Assembly: GCA_039795165.1 (NCBI GenBank)
Contig: JBDKER010000028.1
Location: 1-64,000 of the forward strand
Length of the DNA: 64,000 nucleotides
Source: V1-33 sp039795165
GTDB taxonomy: Bacteria; Verrucomicrobiota; Verrucomicrobiia; Verrucomicrobiales; V1-33
Reading direction: 5' to 3'
Below the pieces are notes generated by a model that saw only the letters and a list, made by a program, of their open reading frames with translations, did not search any database and had not been told where the DNA came from. The translations under genes and the position numbers were made by a program. Within the stretch, counting starts at the first letter, position 1. Each line of letters begins with the position of its first letter. Shown here in pieces: positions 10,195-19,300 of the stretch.

Positions 10195-11079
10195 TCACTT
10201 CGCCCAGCCATTGGCCCGCATCCAAACCAGCAGATCAAGGGCCCACGGATGCACCTGCCCGGGAGCCGCGCCATTTTCCCCGCGGCTCAGCCCGATGCCA
10301 TGCCGTCCCTGCTGGTAGACATGCAGATCGAACTTAACCCCATGCTCCCGGAGCGCGGCCGCGAAATCGAGCGTGTTCTCCACCTTCACAGCCGTGTCTT
10401 CCCAGGTATGCCACAGAAAACACGGCGGCGTTTCCTTGGTGACCTGCTTCTCATTGGAGAGCAGTGCCACCAGTTCCGCCGACGGCTGATCGCCGAGCAG
10501 ATTGCGCTTAGACCCTCCATGCGTGTGCTCACCCATCGTGATCACTGCATAGCAAAGCACCCCGAAATCCGGACGCGAACTCTGCCGCTCCACCGGATCC
10601 TCCGCCCCGGGCTTCCCGGCATCGAAATGCGTGAGCACCGTTGACGCAAGGTGCCCGCCGGCACTCGATCCCATGATCCCCACCATGGCGGGATTCACCT
10701 TCCACTCGGCGGCCCGGTGCCGCACGGTCCGCACGGCGCGGGAGGCATCGTTCAGCATGACAGGATGACGGTATCCGGTACTGCCCAGGCGGTAGCGCAG
10801 GACCACGGCGGCCACCCCTTCACCCGCCAGCCATTCCGCATAGCCCGTCCCTTCATGGTCGGCCAACCCTCCATAGCCACCACCCGGACAGACCACCATG
10901 ACCGCTCCGGTCGCTTTGGCTGCATCGGCAGGGAAGAACTGCAGGGTCGGCACATGGGCGCCACCTTCCCCAAGGGCACCCGGCGGCTTCCCGGGCCAAA
11001 GCGGTTCGGCCTCGCCAGCCGCACGCACATCAAAAGCACTCATCGCCAGCAAACTCAGGGAAATCAGAATCCGGATCAT
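10195..11079 (-). CDS. Secreted alpha/beta hydrolase, acetyl-esterase-like
   Basis: This is a 294-residue alpha/beta hydrolase with an N-terminal signal peptide (MIRILISLSLLAMSAFDVRA). The oxyanion-hole motif CPGGGYGGL is at residues 64-72 and the nucleophile elbow GSSAGG at 137-142. A late Asp (HTWEDTAV) and His (GRHGIGL) complete a plausible triad. The layout matches the esterase/lipase (BD-FAE, xylan acetylesterase-like) group often found in polysaccharide-degrading bacteria. The start is placed at 11079 rather than at ATGs further upstream because only this one gives a signal peptide. It is convergent with the endonuclease gene (9 bp apart). The substrate cannot be told from sequence. Confidence 0.82.
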   Translation of the reverse strand: MIRILISLSLLAMSAFDVRAAGEAEPLWPGKPPGALGEGGAHVPTLQFFPADAAKATGAVMVVCPGGGYGGLADHEGTGYAEWLAGEGVAAVVLRYRLGSTGYRHPVMLNDASRAVRTVRHRAAEWKVNPAMVGIMGSSAGGHLASTVLTHFDAGKPGAEDPVERQSSRPDFGVLCYAVITMGEHTHGGSKRNLLGDQPSAELVALLSNEKQVTKETPPCFLWHTWEDTAVKVENTLDFAAALREHGVKFDLHVYQQGRHGIGLSRGENGAAPGQVHPWALDLLVWMRANGWAK

Positions 11080-11147
11080 GGCCGAACGACTGCCAGATTG
11101 GCCGCAGCGCGTCAATCTCCTCGGCGTACGCTCCAGCGGAATTTTTG

Positions 11148-12059
11148 TCAGGCAAAGATCCGCCGCACTTCGGCGACCCCGGCACGGTGCGCCGCCAGCC
11201 CATCCATGGTGTGCGGGGTGCCCTGCTCGATGCATTGCTCCAGAATGAGCAGAGGCTCAATCTTCCGCTCCCGCAGAAATCCGGCCACCTTTCCGTAATC
11301 AATGTCGCCTGCTCCCGTGAAGACTTCGCTCCAGCGCCCGCCCTGCGACTGCCGCAGATGCAGCGCCACCACCCGTCCCGCATACCGCTCGAACGCGTCA
11401 TCGACCGCCCGTCCGGAATCTCCACAGCCACGGTATACCCAGTGCACATCAAGGCACAGCTTCACCTTCGCAGGATCAGTCCGGCTCAGCCCGTGATGAA
11501 ATTCCCGCGCTCCGGCCCGCAGTTCCGCATCGTGATGATGCAGTGCCAGCACCATGCCCTCGGCCGCCGCGGCTTCGCCCAGACGATCCAATCCTTCCAC
11601 CTGCCAGCGCAAACGGTCGTCGGCTTCCTTCCCCCGCAGCACATCGGGTACCGGAACAGGATTAGTCACCAGAATCCGGCCGCCATGCGCCGCCGCCCCG
11701 GCCGCGATGGCACGCACCTTCGCCACACTCTCACGGACCGATTCCTCATTCTCCAGCCGCGTCCCGACGTAGACCGACCGCATCTCGAGCCCATGCCTTT
11801 TCAGTTTGTCGCCAAGACCATCGAATTCCCGCACATCCCCCACGCTGGGCTCGAAGCCACTCTGCCCCGCCGCCGCCATCTGCCCCAGCGCCTCGTCACT
11901 CCATTGCGAAAACCCGCGGCCATCGCGCCCGGCATACGTTCCCCATCCATAGGTATTGGCTGAAACATGAACGCGGCTACCGCCTCCGGCTTCCGCCGCA
12001 CACACCATTCCCGGCACCATCGACCCAGCCACCTGCAGAATTGTCCGCCTTGTCATCAT
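11148..12059 (-). CDS. Sugar phosphate isomerase/epimerase-like TIM-barrel protein
   Basis: About 303 residues with a twin-arginine-like N-terminus (MMTRRTILQVAGS) and a short signal sequence ending near VCAAEA, so it may be exported by Tat. The body fits the xylose-isomerase-like TIM barrel (AP endonuclease 2 superfamily): VLALHHHDAEL, KLCLDVHWVYRG and LLILEQC supply the His, Asp and Glu metal ligands usual in this fold. Members act on small sugars or inositols, but the substrate here is unknown. The ATG at 12056 is an equally possible start. It lies 68 bp upstream of the hydrolase on the same strand, so the two may be cotranscribed. Confidence 0.75.
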   Translation of the reverse strand: MMTRRTILQVAGSMVPGMVCAAEAGGGSRVHVSANTYGWGTYAGRDGRGFSQWSDEALGQMAAAGQSGFEPSVGDVREFDGLGDKLKRHGLEMRSVYVGTRLENEESVRESVAKVRAIAAGAAAHGGRILVTNPVPVPDVLRGKEADDRLRWQVEGLDRLGEAAAAEGMVLALHHHDAELRAGAREFHHGLSRTDPAKVKLCLDVHWVYRGCGDSGRAVDDAFERYAGRVVALHLRQSQGGRWSEVFTGAGDIDYGKVAGFLRERKIEPLLILEQCIEQGTPHTMDGLAAHRAGVAEVRRIFA

Positions 12060-12176
12060 CACCAGCAAACGCCCCGCAGACAGCACCGCTTTCATTCCCT
12101 CTTCACCCCCGCCGTTTCTCCATTGCACCACCACCACCAGGAAGGCACCCTTTCCCAGACCCTCCTCCCCCAAAGG

Positions 12177-13133
12177 ATGATACCAGCACCGACCGCTCTC
12201 CGCTTCCTCCTCGCCGCCGCCGTCGCCCTGACCTCAGCGACCTCCCCGTGCTCCGCCCAATCGCCGTCTCCATCGAAAAAGAAGCCACCCGCCAAATCAC
12301 AGCCTGCCAAATCCAGCAAGCCAACGGCAAAACCCGCTCCGAAACCCGCTCCGAAGCCGACGCCCGCCGCCACCGGAGCCGGCGGAGCCATCGGAGCGGT
12401 CGCTCCCATGCCGCGCGTCTACGCTCCGACACGCGCCCGCGACGCCGCTCCAAAGTATCCATGGCGCAAGGAAATCGTGACCACCATTTTCTGGATCGGG
12501 GAACAACCCTCGGAGAACAACCCGGTGCCCAATCACGCCAGCAGCTGGGACATGGAATGGCAGCTCAATTACGGGGGGTACGACAACCCGGACCGCAGCA
12601 CCCGCACATGGGACTTCTGCCCGAAAGGCTTCACCCCCGGCCTCAATCCCTTCTACGTAGCCCTCCCCTTCAACGACATCACCAACCCGGTGGTCGCATC
12701 CCGCATTCCATGGTACAAGCAGCGCAAGGCGGAAGGAGCCAAAAGCGTATGCAAGGACGTCTGGATCGCCATCCGCTCAGGCAACAAAACCTGCTTCGCC
12801 CAGTGGCAGGACTGCGGACCGTTCACCACCGATGACCACCCCTACGTCTTCGGAGGCAAACCGCCCGTGAACCGCGAAAACAACGGAGCCGGACTCGATG
12901 TTTCCCCCGCCGTCCGCGATTTCCTCGGGATCACCTCGGGAGCCCGCTGCGACTGGCGCTTCTGCGACGAATCCGAAGTGCCGGACGGTCCATGGAGCCG
13001 CTACGGCAGCAACAATTCCTTCCTCACCAAGGACGCCCGCAACAACGAACGCATCCGCCGCCAATACGAGGAACTCGTCCGCAAACGCGAGGAATGGCTC
13101 AAGAAACAGGCGGCCACCCGCGTCGTCAATTGA
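12177..13133 (+). CDS. Secreted double-psi-barrel-like (RlpA/barwin-type) hypothetical protein
   Basis: A 318-residue protein with a signal peptide (MIPAPTALRFLLAAAVALTS) and then a Lys/Pro/Ala-rich linker (about residues 32-75) of the kind that spans the periplasm or cell wall. The globular part has cysteines in DWRFCDE, SVCKDVW and QDCGPF, and the run GLDVSPAVRDFLGI. That run resembles the DLSPAAA-type strand-helix of double-psi beta-barrel proteins (RlpA, expansin, barwin). The fold is inferred from this pattern only, and an enzymatic role is not established. The C-terminus is a charged helix. The start is set by the signal peptide; the short spacing between AAAGG and the ATG argues neither way. 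Confidence 0.55.
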   Translation: MIPAPTALRFLLAAAVALTSATSPCSAQSPSPSKKKPPAKSQPAKSSKPTAKPAPKPAPKPTPAATGAGGAIGAVAPMPRVYAPTRARDAAPKYPWRKEIVTTIFWIGEQPSENNPVPNHASSWDMEWQLNYGGYDNPDRSTRTWDFCPKGFTPGLNPFYVALPFNDITNPVVASRIPWYKQRKAEGAKSVCKDVWIAIRSGNKTCFAQWQDCGPFTTDDHPYVFGGKPPVNRENNGAGLDVSPAVRDFLGITSGARCDWRFCDESEVPDGPWSRYGSNNSFLTKDARNNERIRRQYEELVRKREEWLKKQAATRVVN

Positions 13134-13198
13134 GGCGCAGCCGCGCTCATCTTCCGCCCCCCGGGAATCCCTTGCCGTTTCACGGGCGTAGCGTGGAC

Positions 13199-16100
13199 AT
13201 GAACGCCCGCTTAAACCTGTACGTCCCGGCGTTCGCGCTCGCGGTATCGCTCTGCTCAGCCGCCCACGCCCGCTCATGGCGCACCAGCCAGATTCCCAGC
13301 GGCAGCACGGTCGGCTGCGCTGCCTGCCATAACAATCCCTCGGGCGGTGGATCCCGTACGGCCTTCGGCCAGGCAGTCTGGGCGGCTCTGCCGGCCGCCA
13401 ACAAAGGCACCACCGCCGCCTTCTGGTCGGCTGCCCTCGCTTCCCCGGACTCGGACGGCGATGGCCTCAGCAATGGCACGGAACTGGGCGACCCCACAGG
13501 AGCGGGCACCGTCGCCCCGGGCACCGTCCCCACCAACCCGGGCAATGCCCCGCCCACCATCACCAGCACACCTCCCGCGTCCGCCGAGGAAGGTCTGCCG
13601 CTTTCCTACCAGGCCACCGCCACCGACCGCGAAGGCAATCCCATCACGTTTTCCCTCGTTTCGGCACCCGCATGGCTCTCGATCACAACCGCCGGACGGC
13701 TCAGCGGCACACCCCCTACTGGCTCGGCCGGATCGTACCCGGTCTCCCTCCGCGTCGCGGATGCGGCCACCTCTTCGCTCGGTCACTCCCGCGCATCGAC
13801 CTCCCAGTCATTCTCCCTCGCTGTTTCACCCACACCGACCCTCACGCCCTCGCCGCTCCTTTCACTCCAACCGGTACTCCTCGGCCATATCCACTCACCA
13901 ACCAACATCACCCATGCCAATGACGGCACGGGACGACTCTTCATCAGCGACCAACCAGGCCGCATCTGGGTCATGCGCGGAGCACACGTGCTTCCTGAAC
14001 CGTTTCTCGACCTCACGGCTCGCATGCAGGGCATGATCCCTGCGAGCGGCTACTCGGAACGCGGCCTCCTCGGACTCGCCTTCGCCCCGGGATTCCATAC
14101 AGCCAATTCGCCGGGCTTCCGGAAATTCTACGTCTACTACAGCGCCCCGTCCGACCTCCCCGCGGAAACCGACCCGATCCTTGGGACGACGGACCCGGTC
14201 AATCACATGTCGGTCCTTGCCGAATACACGGTCTCGGCCACCAACCCGGACGCGGCCGATTCCGCCTCGCACCGCACCCTGCTCCGCTTCAATCAGCCCC
14301 AGTCGAATCACAATGGCGGCCAACTCGCCTTCGGACCGGATGGCTTCCTTTACATTGCTTCCGGCGACGGCGGCGGCCGCGAGGATTCGTCCGCAGGCCA
14401 CTCGGGCGGCACCGCCAGCCGTCCCACCAATGCCCTCGGCAATGGCCAGGACCTGCGCCGCCTCCTCGGCAAAATCCTCCGCATCAATCCCTTCGGTTCC
14501 AATGGCCCAGGCGGCACCTACGGCATCCCCGGCGACAATCCGTTCGCTTCCCAGCAGGGAGCCCGACCCGAAATCTTCGCCTTCGGCCTCCGCAATCCAT
14601 GGCGCTTCAGCTTCGATTCCCGGCCCGGCGGCACCAACCGATTCTTCGCCGCCGATGTCGGCCAAGACCGCATCGAGGAAATCAACCTCATCACCCGCGG
14701 CGGCAACTACGGCTGGCGCTACCGCGAAGGCACGGAAACCACTTCGTTCTCCTCCGGAATGCCCACGGCACCAGCGAACCTCATCGCTCCCATCGCCCAG
14801 TACCAGCACCCGGGCATCTCCCCATCGGCCGGCCTCCCCGCCCTCGGCCTCTCAGTCACCGGTGGCTATGTCTACCGCGGTCAGGCCATCCCGGAACTGC
14901 GCGGACGCTACGTCTTCGGCGACTACGGAGCCACCTCGGGCGTCTCCAGCGGCCGACTCATGTCGCTTCAGGAAACCGCCCCGCTCAGCGGCCGATTCCT
15001 CCTCGAGGAAGCCATCCCCCTCGCCCAGGGAAATCCATTCGCCCTCCGCGTCCTCACACTCGGCGAAGACGAATCCGGTGAACTCTATGTCGGCACCAAA
15101 ACGACCGCCGGTGTCCTCGAACTGGCCAATGGCAGGCCAGCCGGCGGCGTCTACCGCCTTGTCCCCGTCCGCGCCGGAAACGTCACCCTGACTCCCACCC
15201 GCGACGCCACGCTCTTTGAAGAAAACGGAGCGCTCGCCAATGGCGCGGGCGCATGGCTCTTCAGCGGTGTCACCGCAGGCACGAATTCCCTCTACCACCG
15301 GCGCGCCCTCCTCGGATTCGACCTCTCGTCCATCCCACCGACAGCCCGCGTGGATTCCGCCACCCTGCGCCTCACCATGGACAAGACCATTGTCGGGCCA
15401 TTCCCCTTCCAGCTCCAGCCGCTCACAACACCATGGTCGGAAGGATCCTCGGACGCCGGAAATCCCGGCGGTGCCGGCACGGCCGCAGCCCCCGCAGACG
15501 CGACGTTCACCCACGCCTCGTTCCCCGACAGATTCTGGACAACCCCCGGAGGCGATTTCCTGCCGGCGGCTTCCAGCACCACCACAGTCGATGGCAACAA
15601 CCGCTACGCATGGTCGGGACAAGGCCTTCTCGCAGACGTCCAATCATGGCTCGCCAATCCCTCCGGCAATCACGGCTGGATCCTCCGCGACCCCGCGGAC
15701 ACCACCAACCGTCCCAGCCGCACGGTCTCGGCAAAACGCTTCGCGGGCCGATCCCACCCGGATCCCGCGGCCCGCCCTTCCCTCGAAATCGCATGGACGG
15801 ACGGCCCCGTCCCCTCGTTCCGCGAATCATGGCTCGCTCAGTACTTCCCGGATCTCCTCCCGGGAGCCCCGGCCAACGACCGGGAAGACGCTGACGGCGA
15901 CGGGCTTCCCAATGTCCTCGAATATGCCTTCGGTACCAACCCACGCTCCCGGGACCACGCCAACCCGTTCGCCCCCGTGGCCTCAGGACCCGAACTCCGC
16001 TTCTCCCGCGATTCCCGCCCGGGCGACCTCCGCTGGCAACTGGAAAGCTCCACGAACCTCCTCCAATGGTCCCCGGCCGGACCACCCGTTCTGCCCAGCG

Positions 16101-16243
16101 GAACATTTCCTCCAGGCCCGCTCGCAGACGGCATCGAGGTCGTCAGCGATTCCCCGAACCCGGACAGCCCCCTCCGCACCGTCACCCTCCGCATCGCTCC
16201 ATCCCCGAACCGCTTCCTCCGCCTCGCCATCACAAGGTTCTGA
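13199..16243 (+). CDS. Secreted PQQ-dependent sugar dehydrogenase-like (GSDH) multidomain protein
   Basis: 1014 residues starting with a signal peptide (MNARLNLYVPAFALAVSL). Residues 28-110 hold a small Cys module, GCAACHNNPSGGG, followed by an acidic loop DSDGDGLSNGTELGDP. Next is a He_PIG/cadherin-like domain (about 120-205), then a six-bladed propeller of the glucose/sorbosone dehydrogenase family (about 220-650) with SERGLLGLAFAP, NHNGGQLAFGPDGFLYI and LRNPWRFSFD. A DNRLRE domain (about 660-870) and a C-terminal module with a Ca-loop-like repeat (DADGDGLPNVLEYAFG) complete it. Such proteins oxidise sugars with PQQ in the periplasm or outside the cell. No PQQ biosynthesis genes are in this window. 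Confidence 0.83.
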   Translation: MNARLNLYVPAFALAVSLCSAAHARSWRTSQIPSGSTVGCAACHNNPSGGGSRTAFGQAVWAALPAANKGTTAAFWSAALASPDSDGDGLSNGTELGDPTGAGTVAPGTVPTNPGNAPPTITSTPPASAEEGLPLSYQATATDREGNPITFSLVSAPAWLSITTAGRLSGTPPTGSAGSYPVSLRVADAATSSLGHSRASTSQSFSLAVSPTPTLTPSPLLSLQPVLLGHIHSPTNITHANDGTGRLFISDQPGRIWVMRGAHVLPEPFLDLTARMQGMIPASGYSERGLLGLAFAPGFHTANSPGFRKFYVYYSAPSDLPAETDPILGTTDPVNHMSVLAEYTVSATNPDAADSASHRTLLRFNQPQSNHNGGQLAFGPDGFLYIASGDGGGREDSSAGHSGGTASRPTNALGNGQDLRRLLGKILRINPFGSNGPGGTYGIPGDNPFASQQGARPEIFAFGLRNPWRFSFDSRPGGTNRFFAADVGQDRIEEINLITRGGNYGWRYREGTETTSFSSGMPTAPANLIAPIAQYQHPGISPSAGLPALGLSVTGGYVYRGQAIPELRGRYVFGDYGATSGVSSGRLMSLQETAPLSGRFLLEEAIPLAQGNPFALRVLTLGEDESGELYVGTKTTAGVLELANGRPAGGVYRLVPVRAGNVTLTPTRDATLFEENGALANGAGAWLFSGVTAGTNSLYHRRALLGFDLSSIPPTARVDSATLRLTMDKTIVGPFPFQLQPLTTPWSEGSSDAGNPGGAGTAAAPADATFTHASFPDRFWTTPGGDFLPAASSTTTVDGNNRYAWSGQGLLADVQSWLANPSGNHGWILRDPADTTNRPSRTVSAKRFAGRSHPDPAARPSLEIAWTDGPVPSFRESWLAQYFPDLLPGAPANDREDADGDGLPNVLEYAFGTNPRSRDHANPFAPVASGPELRFSRDSRPGDLRWQLESSTNLLQWSPAGPPVLPSGTFPPGPLADGIEVVSDSPNPDSPLRTVTLRIAPSPNRFLRLAITRF

Positions 16244-16341
16244 CCACCACCGAGGGGCAGAGGCTCGTGGGCTTCCATGGCCCTCCCGCAGGATTTTGTT
16301 TGTGCTCCAAGCCAGGATCGGATGAAATCGCACGCAATCCC

Positions 16342-19300
16342 ATGCGTGCTCCCCTTCTCTGCGCAGCCATGCTGTCGTCTCTCGCCACCGCGGCCACTGC
16401 CGCCGACAGCGTCGTCGTCTTCAACGAACTCCATTACCACCCACCCGCTTCCTACCAGGCCGGGGAATGGATCGAACTCCATAACCAGATGGCCATCGAC
16501 ATCGACCTGTCGAACTGGCAACTCAGCGAAGCCGTCCGCTTCCGCTTCCCGGAAGGCACCATCATCCCCGCCGGGGGATACCTCGTGATCGCCGCCAACC
16601 CGGACGCCGTCAGATCCGCCACCGGACTCGCCACCGTCCTCGGCCCGTTCTCGGGAAATCTCGCCAACTCAGGCGAACGCGTGGAACTGCGCGACCTCAA
16701 TGACCGCCTCATGGACCGGCTCGACTACCGGGACGGAGGCGACTGGCCAGTCGCTCCAGACGGATCCGGTGCCTCTCTCGCCAAACGCGATCCCGGAACG
16801 CCCAGTGACGATCCTGCCCTCTGGACCTCCAGCATCGTATCCGGCGGCACCCCGGGTGCCCGCAACTTCCCCGACACGAAGGTCACCTCGCGATCCCTCA
16901 TCCCCCTCAATGCCCTCTGGCGCTACGACGCCTCGGGCAGCGACCGCGGATCGGCATGGAAAGAACCGGAATTCGACGAAACCGGCTGGGCAGGACTGAA
17001 CTCGGCTTCACTCGTGGGCTACTGGCCCCTCAACGGAAACGCCACCGCCACCAGGGGCACCAATGGCGTCCCCACAGGATTACCCACCGCCACCGCGGAC
17101 CGCACGGGCACGGCCGGCACCGCCGTCGCCTTCAGCGGCAATACCCAGTTCTTCAGCATCCCGGGGGGCGGCGGACTCAACGCCGCCGCCGCAGGCACCA
17201 TCAGCCTCTGGGCCCGCTGGAATGCCGTCACCCAGGACGCGGACTGCTGCGGAACCTTCGGAGCCATCACGGCCCGCCAGGCCAATGGTGCCTTCTCGGA
17301 TACCATCCTCAGCCTCAATTCCAGCAACCCAGCCACGGCCCGTCTCGTCTGGCGCCAGTCGGGCGGCCCCGCACCGATCCTCCTCACCAGTTCCGCTGCC
17401 GTCGGCACGGCATGGCGCCACATCGCCGTCACCTTCGGGCCCGATGGCAGCACGCTCTACATCGATGGCGTCGCTCAAGGCTCCGCCAACGGCGCTCCCA
17501 TGAACAGCAACCCGGCAACCCCGCTCACCATCGGCGCATGGGGCGGGGACGGCACCGGCTACATGAACGGGGCCCTCGACGACGTCGCCATCTGGGACCG
17601 ACCCCTCTCGGCTGCCCAGGTCGCAGCCCTCGCCGCGGGCAACCGTTCCCCCATGGATTTCGCCAATCCGGAAAGCGCGGTCTACTTCAGCGGCGATGGA
17701 CGCCTCATGGCAAATGACGAACTCCGTATCACGGAACTCCCGTCCACTCCCGTCACCACCTACTTCCGCCGCTCGTTCCAACTCGACGACCCCAAAGCCC
17801 GCACTTCCCTCCTGCTCGACCTCGCCGTCGACGACGCCGCCGCCATCTACCTCAACGGCACGGAAATCCACCGCCATAACCTGCCGGACGGACCACTCAC
17901 CTTCTCCACCCTCGCCTCGTCCGCAGTCGCCGATACTCCGCTCCTCACCCGCATCCCACTGCCATCAGCCGCCCTCCGCCAGGGACAGAATGTCCTCGCC
18001 GTCGAAGTCCATCAGGCCAGCCCGAGCGATTCCGGCATGGTCTTCGGTGCCGGCCTCACCGCCATCATCGGACCCGATGGCCCGCAGTCGCTCCCAGCCA
18101 CCAGCCTCGTCATCAACGAAATCGCCCCGCCCGGCAGTCCATGGCTCGCAGAACTGGTCAACCGCAGCCCCTCTCCCATCGATTCGGCCGGTTTCATCCT
18201 CCAACGCTCGGGTGCCGGACCGGACCAGTCATGGACAATCCCCGCCCAATCAATCCCACCCAACGGTTTCCTCGTGATCACAACGGAGCAGACGGGCTTC
18301 CCGCTCGCGCCTGGTGACCGACTCTTCCTCCTCCACCCGAATGCTGCCGCCGTGGCCGACGCTGCCACCACCACCGCCACGGGATCGGCCCGCTTCCCAG
18401 ATGGCTCGGGGCCATTCCTGAACCCCTCCACCCCTACACGAGGAACCCCTAACCACGTGGCCCTTTCACAGGCCATCGTCATCAGCGAAATCCTCTACCA
18501 CGCGCCCCCCACCCTCCAAACGCCCGCCTCCGGCGGCCAGCCAGCCATTCCCTTCCAGCGCTCGGACGAGCAATGGATCGAACTCCATAACCGCTCCAGT
18601 GAACCAGTCAGCCTCGCCGGATGGCACTTCACCAGCGGCATCGATTTCACCTTCCCAGCCAATGCCGCCATCCCGGCAGGAGGCCACCTCGTCGTCGCCA
18701 GCAATCCCTCTGCTCTCGCAAGTCAATTCCCCGGCCTCGCCCCGCTCGGGCCTTTCTCGGGCTCCCTCTCGCGCAGGGGCGAACGCATCACGCTCAGCGA
18801 TGCCTCCGGCAACCCGGCCGACTCGGTCCATTACTACGACGACGGCAGCTGGCCGGAAGCCGCCGACGCTGGTGGCTCAAGCCTCGAACTGCGCGACCCA
18901 CGCGCGGACAATGACATCGGTTCCAGCTGGGCAGCCAGTGACGAATCCTCGCGCTCGTCATGGCAAACCTATACCTATTCCGGCCTCGCCGCCGCCAGCC
19001 AGATCGGACCGGACACCCAGTGGCGCGAATTCGTGATCGGCCTCCTCGACAAAGGTGAAGTCCTGCTCGACGACATCACCGTCACGGAATCCCCCACCGG
19101 CACCCCGGTCGCCATGCTCCAGAATGGCACGTTCACCACCGATGCCTCCAAGTGGCGCATCATCGGGAATCACTCGGGCACCGTCATCGATGACCCCGAC
19201 CAGCCGGGCAACAAGGTCCTCCGCCTCGTCGCCACCGGCAGCACGGACCACATGTCGAATCACGCGGAAACCACCTTCGCCGCGTCCCGCAGCGTCGTGA

